From contig NZ_FOEP01000002.1 of NCBI RefSeq assembly GCF_900110775.1, forward strand, positions 1 to 64,000: 64,000 nucleotides of DNA, written 5' to 3'. Shown one piece after another: positions 1 to 7,802 of the stretch. The notes beneath the pieces are model-generated. The model was not told where the DNA came from. It ran no database searches and saw only the letters and a list, made by a program, of their open reading frames with translations. Position 1 is the stretch's first letter. Every line of letters starts with the position of its first letter. A program made the position numbers and the translations under genes. The DNA is from Thalassovita taeanensis (GTDB lineage: Bacteria; Pseudomonadota; Alphaproteobacteria; Rhodobacterales; Rhodobacteraceae).

Positions 1-31
1 TGATCTGTTCATCCGTAAATCGTGCCTTCAT
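1..31 (-). CDS. IS3-family transposase OrfA, N-terminal fragment (runs off window)
   Basis: The minus strand from 31 encodes MKARFTDEQI, the characteristic opening of IS3-family OrfA proteins (the helix-turn-helix subunit whose frameshift fusion with OrfB gives the transposase). An AAAGGA-like ribosome site lies about ten bases upstream, inside the IS end. Only ten codons are in the window, so integrity and exact IS cannot be judged. Confidence 0.6.
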   Translation of the reverse strand, partial: MKARFTDEQI

Positions 32-94
32 TTGTCCGTCCTTTTGTTGGGCGGACTCTACACAAATTTGGAGGAGTTTTAGGGGCTCAGGTCA
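1..94 (-). mobile_element. Right-hand end of an IS3-family insertion sequence (cut by window edge)
   Basis: Read on the minus strand, the element appears to begin at about 94 with TGACCTGAGCCCCT, which resembles the TGA-starting terminal inverted repeats of several IS3 groups. A short leader follows, then a transposase OrfA start. The body of the element lies outside the window, so the second terminal repeat and target duplication cannot be seen. The boundary at 94 is inferred from the TGACC end motif and may be off by a few bases. Confidence 0.6.
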
Positions 95-353
95 CCCCGT
101 CCCGAACATGGCTGACCCGCCCCCGCAGAATCGACCTGAACCTGGATGGCGCCCCGTACGGCGCCGGACGGTTTATCTTGATCGTGCGCGGCTCGGCCCG
201 AAGTTGGGCCTCATCGCTGGGCCGGTGAAGTGGCGGGACAAACAGGAGCAGCACAAAGACTGCCCACAAGACCGGACGCCCCAGCATCCTGATCCTGCGC
301 ATCCAGCGCTGCCTGCGCCTGCGCGCGGCGAATCTGCGATAAACGTCAGCCAT
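87..353 (-). CDS. Hypothetical small membrane protein, C-terminus probably replaced by the IS
   Basis: An 88-codon frame with a strongly basic N-terminus (RRFAARRRRQRW and similar) followed by one hydrophobic segment around residues 26-42, then a polar tail. This would fit a single-pass inner-membrane protein. I do not recognise a family. The stop codon falls inside the insertion-sequence end (positions 87-89), so if the gene is real its original C-terminus was removed by the insertion. No well-placed ribosome site precedes the ATG, so it could also be a chance frame in GC-rich DNA. Confidence 0.3.
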   Translation of the reverse strand: MADVYRRFAARRRRQRWMRRIRMLGRPVLWAVFVLLLFVPPLHRPSDEAQLRAEPRTIKINRPAPYGAPSRFRSILRGRVSHVRDGVT

Positions 354-410
354 GCCAACACACTGGCACCCTCATCGGGCAAAAATTTGACCGCAACGTA
401 TTTCAGGAAA

Positions 411-563
411 ATTGAGCGCGCTTTGCGCGCACCGTCCGAGCCCTTCGGGCATTTTTTTCGCCTTCGGCGAGAGTATTTAGTCAGAAAGAAACACACAAAT
501 CAGCAGCGCATGCGGTGTGTCCCCAGCGTTTCTTTCTGATAGAAATACTCCCGCCGGAGGCAC
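411..563. repeat. Dispersed intergenic palindromic element, copy 1
   Basis: The 273-base stretch between the small membrane ORF and fabI holds no convincing gene. It carries a composite element: a GC hairpin (GCGCGCTTTGCGCGC type), a GCCC-ttc-GGGC hairpin followed by seven T (440-458), then AGTATTTAGTCAGAAAGAAAC and its inverted counterpart GTTTCTTTCTGAT...AATACTCCCGCCGGAGGCA. The same modules recur near 21311-21450 and as fragments near 33607, 42588 and 53384, always just beyond the 3' end of a gene. Bidirectional terminator or other 3'-end function is an inference. Confidence 0.6.
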
Positions 564-600
564 CGCGACGCGCGTCAGCGCGGCGCAAAACCTATAGAGC

Positions 601-617
601 GGCGGGCAACGCCCGCC
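601..617. terminator. Hairpin downstream of fabI
   Basis: GGCGGGC-AAC-GCCCGCC is a perfect 7-bp stem about ten bases past the fabI stop on the minus strand. It lacks a following T-run, so it is at best a weak or factor-assisted terminator of the fab operon. Confidence 0.35.
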
Positions 618-626
618 ACCGCTGGA

Positions 627-1418
627 TCAAAGGTTTTCAGGTTGTGGCATACCCAGAACGTGATATCCGCCGTCGACGCGAATGATCTCTCCGGTGGTGC
701 AGGCCCCCGCGTCAGACGCAAGGTAGACGGCGGTCCCGCCCACGGCTTCCAGTGTGGCGTTGCCACGCAGGGGCGCGTTCTGGTCCGTGTGTTTATAGGT
801 CTTGCGCGCGCCACCGATCGCCGCCCCGGCCAGCGTTTTCATCGGGCCGGGCGAGATTGCGTTGACGCGGATGCCCTCGGGGCCAAGGTCATTCGCCAGA
901 TAGCGCGTAGCCGATTCAAGCGCCGCCTTGGCCACGCCCATCACATTATAGAACGGCGTGACCCGGTTCGATCCCTGATAGGTCAGCGTCAGGATCGTGC
1001 CGCCGTTTTCCACCATCAAGGGATGCGCGCGGCGGGCGACCTCGATCAGCGAATAGCACGAGATATCCATCGAGTTTTTGAAGTTCTCACGGCTGGTGTT
1101 CAAAAAACGGCCTGTCAGCTCAGTCTTGTCGGAAAACGCAATCGCATGCACCACGAAATCAATCGTCGGCCAGCGCGCGCCCAGTTGCGCAAAGGCGGCA
1201 TCCAGCGAGGCGTCGTCGGTTACATCGACATCGACCATGAAATCCGATCCGACGCTGGCGGCCAGCGGCTCCAGCCGCTTGCCAAATGCGTCGCCCTGAT
1301 AGGTAAAGGCCAGTTCAGCCCCCGCCGCGTGCATCGCGCGGGCAATGCCCCAGGCGATAGAGCGGTCGTTGGCGACGCCCATGATCAGGCCGCGTTTGCC
1401 CTGCAATTGTCCGGTCAT
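627..1418 (-). CDS. fabI: Enoyl-[acyl-carrier-protein] reductase (NADH) FabI
   Basis: Catalyses the last reduction of each fatty acid elongation cycle, turning trans-2-enoyl-ACP into acyl-ACP in the cytoplasm. The 263-residue protein is the usual FabI length. It has the family's modified nucleotide-binding start (GLIMGVANDRSIAWGIA, residues 10-26) and the catalytic Tyr157-x6-Lys164 pair in YNVMGVAK, with the extra Tyr147 in TYQGS. It is the third gene of a fabA-fabB-fabI run, only six bases after fabB, so probably co-transcribed. FabI is the target of triclosan and isoniazid-type inhibitors in other bacteria. Confidence 0.95.
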   Translation of the reverse strand: MTGQLQGKRGLIMGVANDRSIAWGIARAMHAAGAELAFTYQGDAFGKRLEPLAASVGSDFMVDVDVTDDASLDAAFAQLGARWPTIDFVVHAIAFSDKTELTGRFLNTSRENFKNSMDISCYSLIEVARRAHPLMVENGGTILTLTYQGSNRVTPFYNVMGVAKAALESATRYLANDLGPEGIRVNAISPGPMKTLAGAAIGGARKTYKHTDQNAPLRGNATLEAVGGTAVYLASDAGACTTGEIIRVDGGYHVLGMPQPENL

Positions 1419-1424
1419 GTCATC

Positions 1425-2654
1425 CTACCCGTGAAATTTCGACAGCAACATCGAGCCATTGGTGCCACCAAAGCCGAAGCTGTTGGTCATCACCGTATCC
1501 AGCCCCGCGCTGTCCACGCGCGCGGTGGCGATCTCGCCTGCGTCAATCGCCGGGTCGAGTGTTTCGACGTTGATCGAGGGCGCAATGAAATCGTTTTCCA
1601 GCATCAACAGGCAATAGATCGCCTCCTGTGCGCCGGTGGCGCCCTGACTGTGGCCAGTCATCGATTTGGTCGAGGAAATCAGCGGTGTGCTGCCGCGGCC
1701 AAAGACCCGGCGAACGGCTTCGACTTCGCCGACATCGCCGACCGGGGTCGAGGTGCCGTGCGCGTTGATATAGCCGACCTTGCGGGCCGGATCGAGCGAT
1801 TGCAGCGCCAGCCGCATCGCCCGCTCGCCGCCCTCGCCCGAGGGCGCGACCATGTCATGACCGTCCGAGGTGGCAGCATAGCCCGTCACCTCGGCATAGA
1901 TCTTCGCGCCGCGGGCCAGAGCGTGCTCCAGCTCTTCCAGCACCAGAATGCCGCCGCCGCCGGCGATGACAAACCCATCGCGGGTCGCATCAAACGCCCG
2001 CGAGGCTTTTTCCGGTGTGTCGTTATATTTCGATGACATCGCGCCCATCGCGTCGAACAGGCACGACAGGGTCCAGTCGAGTTCCTCGCCGCCGCCCGCG
2101 AACATCACGTCCTGCTTGCCCATCATGATCTGTTCGGCCGCGTTGCCGATGCAATGCAGGCTGGTCGAGCAGGCCGAGGTGATGGAATAGTTGATGCCCT
2201 TGATCTTGTAGGCCGTCGAAAGGTTCGCCGAGATTGTCGAGGACATGCATTTGGGCACTGCGAAAGGCCCGATCCGCTTGGGGCTGCCATTGTTCAGCAC
2301 CGTCTGATGCGCGATCAGCATCGAAGAGGTCGACGGCCCGCCCGATCCGGCCACAAGCCCGGTGCGCGGGTTCGACACCTCGGCCTCGGTCAGGCCGGAA
2401 TCGGCAATCGCCTGCCCCATCGCAATATGGGCATAGGCAGCCCCCGGCCCCATGAACCGCAGCGTGCGCTTTTCGACATGCTCGGTAATATCCAGATTGA
2501 CCGCTCCGGCGACCTGGCTGCGGAACCCGTGCTCTTTCATCGCCTCATTGGCGGTGATGCCCGATTTCCCCGCCATCAAAGAGGCCAGAACCTCTGTGGC
2601 GTTATTCCCGATGGACGAAACAATGCCCAGTCCTGTGACGACGACGCGGCGCAT
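1425..2654 (-). CDS. fabB: Beta-ketoacyl-ACP synthase I FabB
   Basis: Condenses acyl-ACP with malonyl-ACP and is needed to elongate the cis-3-decenoyl product of FabA, making unsaturated fatty acids without oxygen. The 409-residue thiolase-fold protein shows the KAS I/II Cys-His-His triad: Cys162 in [12 protein letters not shown], His299 in [11 protein letters not shown] and His335 in MTGHSQGA. Location directly behind fabA, rather than beside acpP and fabG, is what separates FabB from FabF here. Its start is 117 bases downstream of the fabA stop, and fabI follows after six bases. Confidence 0.93.
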   Translation of the reverse strand: MRRVVVTGLGIVSSIGNNATEVLASLMAGKSGITANEAMKEHGFRSQVAGAVNLDITEHVEKRTLRFMGPGAAYAHIAMGQAIADSGLTEAEVSNPRTGLVAGSGGPSTSSMLIAHQTVLNNGSPKRIGPFAVPKCMSSTISANLSTAYKIKGINYSITSACSTSLHCIGNAAEQIMMGKQDVMFAGGGEELDWTLSCLFDAMGAMSSKYNDTPEKASRAFDATRDGFVIAGGGGILVLEELEHALARGAKIYAEVTGYAATSDGHDMVAPSGEGGERAMRLALQSLDPARKVGYINAHGTSTPVGDVGEVEAVRRVFGRGSTPLISSTKSMTGHSQGATGAQEAIYCLLMLENDFIAPSINVETLDPAIDAGEIATARVDSAGLDTVMTNSFGFGGTNGSMLLSKFHG

Positions 2655-2771
2655 GGCGCTCTCCTTTTACTGGGGTCGGGGCGCGGCGATGGCCCAACCA
2701 ACCCGAATGCTCAAATCTTTTTGGCCCGCGGTGCATGGCGGTGCAAGGGGCGCAAAAGACCCCTGCCCGGC

Positions 2772-3281
2772 TCAGCTTTCCGACAGGGCGACCTTCATGT
2801 CCTTAACCACATAGATAACCTCGCCATCGGCCTCTACAATCCCATCGGCAACCCCCATGGTCAGCCGCCGGGTCTGAATCGCCTTGGTGAAATCGACCTT
2901 ATAGGTCAGCATTTTGCGGTCAGGGCGCACCATGCCGGTCAGCTTGACCTCGCCCACGCCCAGCGCATAGCCGCGCCCCAGCCAGCCGCGCCAGCCCAGG
3001 TTGAACCCGGTCAGCTGCCACAGCCCATCAAGGCCCAGACACCCCGGCATGATCGGATTGCCCGGAAAGTGACAGCCAAAGAACCACAGATCCGGGTTGA
3101 TATCGAACTCGGCCACGATATGGCCTTTGCCGTGCGCCCCGCCATCGGCGCTGACGTCCGTAATCCGGTCCATCATCAGCATCGGCGGTTCCGGCAGCTG
3201 CGCATTGCCGGGGCCGAAAAGCTCGCCACGGGCGCATTTCAGAAGATCATCCTTGTCGAAACTGCTCGGATATTGGGCCAT
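2772..3281 (-). CDS. fabA: 3-hydroxydecanoyl-ACP dehydratase/isomerase FabA
   Basis: Dehydrates 3-hydroxydecanoyl-ACP and isomerises trans-2- to cis-3-decenoyl-ACP, the branch point to unsaturated fatty acids. At 169 residues it matches the family length. The hot-dog fold active site is visible as His71 in [14 protein letters not shown] and Asp85 in [10 protein letters not shown]. It is the first gene of the fabA-fabB-fabI group and is transcribed away from irr, with about 190 bases between the two starts. This arrangement is common in Rhodobacteraceae. Confidence 0.95.
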   Translation of the reverse strand: MAQYPSSFDKDDLLKCARGELFGPGNAQLPEPPMLMMDRITDVSADGGAHGKGHIVAEFDINPDLWFFGCHFPGNPIMPGCLGLDGLWQLTGFNLGWRGWLGRGYALGVGEVKLTGMVRPDRKMLTYKVDFTKAIQTRRLTMGVADGIVEADGEVIYVVKDMKVALSES

Positions 3282-3419
3282 TCAGGCGTGTCCCCTTGGT
3301 CATGTCGTGTTCCAGTCTTCCCCCTCTATCACCCTGCCAAGTGATCCTGCAAGCCTGTGACGATCCGGTGCTGGTCCTGTTCCGGTGCGGCGTGTCCCCG
3401 CATCGTGATCTGTTTTCAT

Positions 3420-3449
3420 TTGAAATCCTCCCCTCAAGCCCGCTATATT
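3420..3449 (+). promoter_or_regulatory. Candidate sigma-70 promoter of irr
   Basis: TTGAAA (3420-3425) and TATATT (3444-3449) are separated by 18 bases and lie 26 bases before the ATG at 3475. The position argues against the earlier TTG start at 3448, which would fall in the -10 box. Confidence 0.5.
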
Positions 3450-3474
3450 GACCGGTGAATTGGGGAACGCGGCA

Positions 3475-3897
3475 ATGACGGTGACAATTGAAGCAGCACA
3501 GCGGGGCACGGAATGGCTGTCTGGCGCGGGCGTCCGCCCGACCCGGCAACGTGTGACGCTGGCGGCTGTGCTGGTGGGCGACGGGCAACACCGCCACGTC
3601 ACCGCCGAAAGCCTGTTCGCCGCCGTCGTGAACGAGGGCGAAAGCGTGTCGCTGGCCACCGTCTATAATACGCTGCGCGCGTTTTGCGACGCGGGCCTGA
3701 TGCAGGAGGTGCTGGTCGAAGGCTCCAAAAGCTATTTCGACACCAACACCCACGATCACCCGCATTTCTTCTGGGAGGACAGCGGCACCCTGACCGACGC
3801 TCCCAGCGACCAGCTTGAAATCACCCGCCTGCCCGACGCCCCCGAGGGCGCCGTGATCACCGCCGTCGATGTGGTGATCCGCCTGCGCCGCGGCTGA
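3475..3897 (+). CDS. irr: Fur-family iron response regulator, Irr type
   Basis: Irr is the haem-linked iron-deficiency regulator of Alphaproteobacteria; it represses iron-using and activates iron-saving genes. The 140-residue product has a Fur winged helix (PTRQRVTLAAVL...SLATVYNTLRAF, about residues 22-70). A His-rich stretch HDHPHFFWED (93-102) stands where the HHH haem-binding motif of rhizobial Irr lies. It lacks the Cys pairs of the structural zinc site of true Fur. The ATG at 3475 is preferred because of GGGGA upstream and the promoter position. The gene is divergent from fabA. Confidence 0.85.
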   Translation: MTVTIEAAQRGTEWLSGAGVRPTRQRVTLAAVLVGDGQHRHVTAESLFAAVVNEGESVSLATVYNTLRAFCDAGLMQEVLVEGSKSYFDTNTHDHPHFFWEDSGTLTDAPSDQLEITRLPDAPEGAVITAVDVVIRLRRG

Positions 3898-4031
3898 GAC
3901 CGCCCGCCTTTCGCGCACATCACGGCCTACAGCGGCCACCTGTGCACAGGGGAACGAAAGGCGGCATAGAGCCCATTTTGCCGATCTTCTGCAATGCGAA
4001 CAATGCGCTGTCGTCGTCCGTGCAACCCGCG

Positions 4032-4448
4032 TTATCCCTCTCGTCCGGGTTCGTCCGGATCGTTGGAGAACAGTGCGATCTTGTTGCCTTGGGGGTCGCG
4101 AAGGTAGCCAACATAAAAATGAGGTCCATACGAATCACGGAAGCCGGGCTGGCCCTCGTCAAAACCGCCTGCGACAAGCGCGGCGGAGTGAAGATCACGA
4201 ACCTGCTTTTGACTGCGAGCCTCAAATGCGATCATAGCACCGTTCCCAGCCGAGGCCGGACGTCCATCGAAGGTTGGTTTAACGTAGAAATCCGGCAGAG
4301 CGGCAGACTGACCCGGTTGTTCGGGCAGCGCGTAGCTTAGGCCCTCAGGACCCTCCTCCAGCCCGTAATCAAGGGCTGGCAGGAACGCAGAGTAAAACCG
4401 TTTCGCGCGAGCGATGTCATCAGCGCCGACGGTGACGTAGGCAATCAT
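4032..4448 (-). CDS. VOC-family (glyoxalase/dioxygenase fold) protein
   Basis: A 138-residue vicinal-oxygen-chelate protein. It opens with the typical beta-strand and helix MIAYVTVGADDIARAKRFYS and ends with DPQGNKIALFS, the conserved second half where a metal-ligand Glu or His usually sits (here replaced by Asn-Lys). The conserved D-x-A-x-x-F-Y of the first module is present. Substrate cannot be told; such proteins include glyoxalases and antibiotic-resistance proteins. An AAGGAAC ribosome site lies seven bases before the ATG. Base composition looks less GC-rich than the fab genes, which may reflect later acquisition. Confidence 0.75.
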   Translation of the reverse strand: MIAYVTVGADDIARAKRFYSAFLPALDYGLEEGPEGLSYALPEQPGQSAALPDFYVKPTFDGRPASAGNGAMIAFEARSQKQVRDLHSAALVAGGFDEGQPGFRDSYGPHFYVGYLRDPQGNKIALFSNDPDEPGREG

Positions 4449-4814
4449 GCGGCGTGTTCCTTTCCGGAAGTTTGATTTTTGCTACGAGTTTACTGCATTA
4501 TGGTAGATCAACACACTATTCGGCTCAATAACCGCGACACGAAACGACGCATGATCGACCGTTAGGCATATTGCGGCTAAAGGCTCAAAGCAGTCATTCG
4601 TTCGCTGGCAAAATCGCACCGAAAGCTACCGTTTGTTGAACGGCTCCCCCAAAGCCGACGTTGGTGCAATTGCAGCGAAAGTTCACTTTGTCCGCATAGC
4701 TGACCTCGCCTTCATCCACTCGCAGCTTTCACCACCCGGCATCCCGTCCAGAATTTGGCAAAAAATGTGGCTCGATGGCCGACGCAAGGCCGCCCATCGA
4801 ACAGAGTGCGGCGC
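4449..4814. other. Gene-free stretch, AT-richer than surroundings
   Basis: About 365 bases between two minus-strand genes. No frame with coding character or ribosome site is seen; a 61-codon plus-strand frame inside it has no recognisable content. The sequence looks like decayed intergenic DNA. It must hold the promoter of the VOC gene, but no clear -10/-35 pair stands out. Confidence 0.4.
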
Positions 4815-5426
4815 TTAGGCCAGCAGCGCGCTCTCGAATGCATCGAGGTGATAGGTCGAGCCGGTCAACAGGTTGTCGTAGACGCTGGCCAGCGTGGTGC
4901 CCTCGGCCTCTTCGACCGCCTCGACAATATCGACCAGATCTTTTTCCTCGATCAGAACACCGACCTCTAGCGCGTCGATGACCGACTGGCTTCCGACCTC
5001 AAGCAGCTCGTCATACATCGCCTGAAGCTCTTCATTGACGAAGGTGCCGCTCTCTTCGAACAAGAACTCGTCCACGTCGATCCCGATGGTCTCGGCCTGA
5101 TTGATGAGCGCGTCGAAGTGCTGGTCCTCGGACTCTGCAATGTTGTCAAAGATCTTGAGACCGTAGAGATCGAAGTAGGCCTCATAGATATCCCCGGCCA
5201 GCTTCTCCTCTTCGATCATATACAGCAACGTCGCGATCACGTCGTCGCTATAGCTGACGGTTATGGTCTGCGTGCCCACACTGTCCACACTGTCCGTACT
5301 GTCCGTCTGCGCGACAGTGTCTCTCTGCTCAACTTCGGTGACGTCAGGCACGCTATCGTCAGAGTTGCCGAACTGGTGGCGATGCTGGTTCATTGCTTTG
5401 GCTTTGGAAAACCCTGCATTTCTCAT
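4815..5426 (-). CDS. DUF2202-type ferritin-like protein
   Basis: A 203-residue acidic protein. After a polar Asp/Ser/Thr-rich N-terminal third, it has a four-helix bundle pattern with candidate di-iron ligands. These are Glu in LYMIEEEKLAGDIYEAY, the E-x-x-H-like ESEDQHFDALI, and later Glu/His in LIEEKDLVDI and STYHLDAFE. This is the DUF2202 arrangement; biochemical function is not established. The ATG at 5426 has GAGG about ten bases upstream. The next Met (residue 12) is possible. A 14-bp palindrome lies 56-69 bases upstream of the start. Confidence 0.75.
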   Translation of the reverse strand: MRNAGFSKAKAMNQHRHQFGNSDDSVPDVTEVEQRDTVAQTDSTDSVDSVGTQTITVSYSDDVIATLLYMIEEEKLAGDIYEAYFDLYGLKIFDNIAESEDQHFDALINQAETIGIDVDEFLFEESGTFVNEELQAMYDELLEVGSQSVIDALEVGVLIEEKDLVDIVEAVEEAEGTTLASVYDNLLTGSTYHLDAFESALLA

Positions 5427-5481
5427 TGTATTACCTCATCGTTTCAGGACGTGTTCAATGGGACACCAAACACATTCCTCA

Positions 5482-5495
5482 ATTCATATATGAAT
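5482..5495. promoter_or_regulatory. 14-bp perfect palindrome upstream of the DUF2202 gene
   Basis: ATTCATATATGAAT is a perfect palindrome 56-69 bases upstream of the 5426 start codon, in an AT-rich patch of an otherwise GC-rich region. Size and position fit a dimeric repressor or activator site. The protein is unknown. Confidence 0.4.
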
Positions 5496-5715
5496 GGTGC
5501 CGCGTCATAAAAGCGGCCAAATCGCAGTTAAGCCGGTTTCTGCCGGTAGATGAGCAAATCCATGCCACCCCTGCGCCGGGCGCGGACTTCAGGCAGCGCA
5601 TCGCATACCCGCGCGGCCCCGCCTTCACATGCGGTTTTTCATATGCCATCGCTTTTGCCATGGCCCTGCCCCCGCCTTGCCTCTAGGCTGACGTCAAGGC
5701 AACCGGAGAAGCGTC

Positions 5716-6702
5716 ATGCAAGCTGTCACCTATACAACCCTCGGCCCCGCCCGCGAGGTTCTGCGACTGGAGCAGCACATGGTGCCCAGCCCTGCACCGG
5801 GCGAAGTCCTTATCCGCGTTGCGTTTTCCGGGGTGAACCCGTCGGATGTCAAGGCGCGCGGCGGCGCCCGTCCGGGCATGACCACTCCGCCCTGGCCACT
5901 GATCATCCCGCACAGCGATGGCTCTGGCGTGATCGAGGCGGTGGGCGACGGCGTAAACCCCGCGCGCATCGGCGAACGGGTCTGGATCTGGAACGCTCAG
6001 TGGCGCCGCCCCTTCGGCACGGCTGCCACCTATGTGGCACTGGATCAGGCACAGGCGGTGCCGCTGCCCGATGACGTCAGCCTCGAGGTTGGCGCCACGC
6101 TTGGCATCCCGGCGCTGACAGCGGCGCATTGTGTCTTTGGCAGCGGCGAGGTGACGGGCCAGACCCTGCTGATCGCGGGCGGATCGGGCACCGTGGGGAT
6201 GCAGGCGGTGCAGCTGGCCAAATGGGGCGGCGCGCGCGTGATCGCCACCTGTTCCGACGCGGCCCGCGACCGGGTGCTGGCGGCGGGGGCAGATGTGGCG
6301 CTGTGCTATGACGCACCCGATCTGGCAGCGCAGGTCCTGGCGGCGAACGGCGGCAATCCGATCGACCGCGCGGTCGAGGTCGAACTGGGCGCAAATATCA
6401 CCCTGCTGACCGAGGTCATGGCCGAAAACAGCACCATCGCCGCCTATGGGTCGGCCCTGCGGCGTGAGTTCGAGCTGCCATTCTATACCCTGATGTTCAA
6501 GGCGATCACGCTCGAGACGGTGCTGATCTATCTGCTGCCGCTGGCCAAACGCGTGCAGGCCATCGTGCATATCCACAAGGCGCTGGACGAGGGTGGATTA
6601 CGCCCCGAAATTCAGCAGGTCTATGCCCCCGAAGACTGCATTGCCGCGCATGAGGCGGTCGAAGCGGGCCACCGCCAAGGTGCGATCCTGCTGGGGTTTT
6701 GA
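5716..6702 (+). CDS. Zinc-independent MDR oxidoreductase (quinone oxidoreductase-like)
   Basis: A 328-residue medium-chain dehydrogenase/reductase of the NADPH:quinone reductase (QOR) branch. Visible parts are the GroES-like N-terminal fold (GEVLIRVAFSGVNPSDVKAR), the nucleotide-binding loop GGSGTVGMQAVQLAKW (about 156-171) and the C-terminal QGAILLGF, which resembles the GKVVL ending of QOR enzymes. The zinc-binding Cys residues of alcohol dehydrogenases are missing. It probably reduces quinones or activated alkenes with NADPH; the natural substrate is unknown. It stands alone, converging on the GFA gene 25 bases later. Confidence 0.8.
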   Translation: MQAVTYTTLGPAREVLRLEQHMVPSPAPGEVLIRVAFSGVNPSDVKARGGARPGMTTPPWPLIIPHSDGSGVIEAVGDGVNPARIGERVWIWNAQWRRPFGTAATYVALDQAQAVPLPDDVSLEVGATLGIPALTAAHCVFGSGEVTGQTLLIAGGSGTVGMQAVQLAKWGGARVIATCSDAARDRVLAAGADVALCYDAPDLAAQVLAANGGNPIDRAVEVELGANITLLTEVMAENSTIAAYGSALRREFELPFYTLMFKAITLETVLIYLLPLAKRVQAIVHIHKALDEGGLRPEIQQVYAPEDCIAAHEAVEAGHRQGAILLGF

Positions 6703-6727
6703 TCCACCCCAGCACGCCCGGCGCGCC

Positions 6728-7120
6728 TCAGTCCAGCGCGATATCGCGCCCGGCAATGCGCCGCACCGGCACGCTGTCGGGGTCAAACCCGGTCAGACAG
6801 CGGGTGTTGACCGCCCAACCGTCAAACGGCTCCACCCCCATCGCGCGCTCCTGCGCCGTGGGGGCCGAAGGGCGGCGGAACGGCAGAATACCGCAGCGCG
6901 GGCAAAAGTAATCCTTGGCAGTGCCACTGCCCCATTCATACAGGTTCAACTGGTCCAGCGGAGTTTGCAGGCTCAGCGCCGCATCCCGCACCCGAAACGT
7001 CAGCGCACCGCGTTGATGACAGACCGAACAATTGCACAGCCGCACATGATCAATATCGGCCACGACCGCGAACCTGACAAAGCCGCAATGACAGCGCCCC
7101 TGCCACGTCGTCTGTGTCAT
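6728..7120 (-). CDS. GFA/CENP-V-fold zinc protein
   Basis: A 130-residue protein of the glutathione-dependent formaldehyde-activating enzyme (GFA) family. Zinc-binding Cys groups are in the usual order: GRCHCGFVRF, then LCNCSVCHQRG, then YFCPRCGILPF. Most relatives are not proven formaldehyde enzymes, so only the fold is claimed. It overlaps the stop of the upstream unknown gene by four bases, so the two are translationally coupled. Confidence 0.85.
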   Translation of the reverse strand: MTQTTWQGRCHCGFVRFAVVADIDHVRLCNCSVCHQRGALTFRVRDAALSLQTPLDQLNLYEWGSGTAKDYFCPRCGILPFRRPSAPTAQERAMGVEPFDGWAVNTRCLTGFDPDSVPVRRIAGRDIALD

Positions 7121-7707
7121 TTCACTTGATCTTTCAGCGCCTTGCGCAACCTCTCGACCCCGGGCTCGAACCCCTCACCATCACCGTAATCGATAAACCC
7201 CGCATAGTGGTCATGCGCGCCGTCCACCCGCGCGGCATGTTTGATCGGGCACCAATAGGCCTCGGTCCGGCCGGCAATCTCGCGGACATAGGAGATCAGC
7301 CCGTTGCCATAGCCGCAGTAAATACAGTTCAGCTTCTGCAACCCGTTCAGATACGCCAGATGATGCCGGTCAATGCGAATATGATCGCGCCGCCGCACCT
7401 TGGGGATCTCGTATATCGGAAAACAAACCGCCTGATAGACTGTCACGAACAGATCCAGCAGCACAAACGGAATGATCAGCGAATAAATCAGCGGCGAGGT
7501 CAGCGCGACCAACGGCCGGGTCTGACGCAGAAACGCCATCAGGCGCACCCGCTGCGCCCGGTGCTCGCGCCGAGTCTCGTCGTCGAATACCACGCGACCA
7601 TTCTTCAGCGTATAACGCAGCGCCTCGCGCCTCTTGGCCAGCTCGGCCTCGAATTGATCCTGAAGCTCACGGATACGTTTAAGCAGATTTTCGGCGCTAT
7701 TGGGCAT
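7117..7707 (-). CDS. Conserved-looking protein of unknown function with Cys motif and membrane segment
   Basis: From ATG 7707 the product is 196 residues: a charged coiled-coil-like N-terminus (SAENLLKRIRELQDQFEAEL), a hydrophobic stretch around residues 68-90 that may be membrane-embedded, and a C-terminal block with LNCIYCGYGNG and AYWCPIKHA. The Cys-x-x-Cys plus Cys...His pattern looks like a metal site. I do not recognise a named family. An upstream ATG at 7782 is possible, but its extra 25 residues look non-coding. It precedes the GFA gene with a four-base overlap, which suggests a joint role. Confidence 0.7.
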   Translation of the reverse strand: MPNSAENLLKRIRELQDQFEAELAKRREALRYTLKNGRVVFDDETRREHRAQRVRLMAFLRQTRPLVALTSPLIYSLIIPFVLLDLFVTVYQAVCFPIYEIPKVRRRDHIRIDRHHLAYLNGLQKLNCIYCGYGNGLISYVREIAGRTEAYWCPIKHAARVDGAHDHYAGFIDYGDGEGFEPGVERLRKALKDQVK

Positions 7708-7802
7708 CGCAGTCTGACCTCCGGTCCATGCAGGTGCCCAGCATAACACGTATTGTGCGCGCGCAAAGCCCTGCGCGCGCACATGTCAATCGGTCACCCG
7801 AC

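Noticed and set aside
642-2036. Long plus-strand frame opposite fabI and fabB
   Set aside because: Low-complexity Arg/Ala/Gly-rich translation mirroring the high-GC antisense of two clear fab genes; no family signature.
3282-3474. Iron-control (ICE) box between fabA and irr
   Set aside because: No TTTAGAA-N-TTCTAAA-like repeat could be seen; only a plain sigma-70 promoter for irr.
4633-4818. 61-codon plus-strand frame in the gap after the VOC gene
   Set aside because: No ribosome site, no similarity to known small proteins, runs into the next gene's 3' end.
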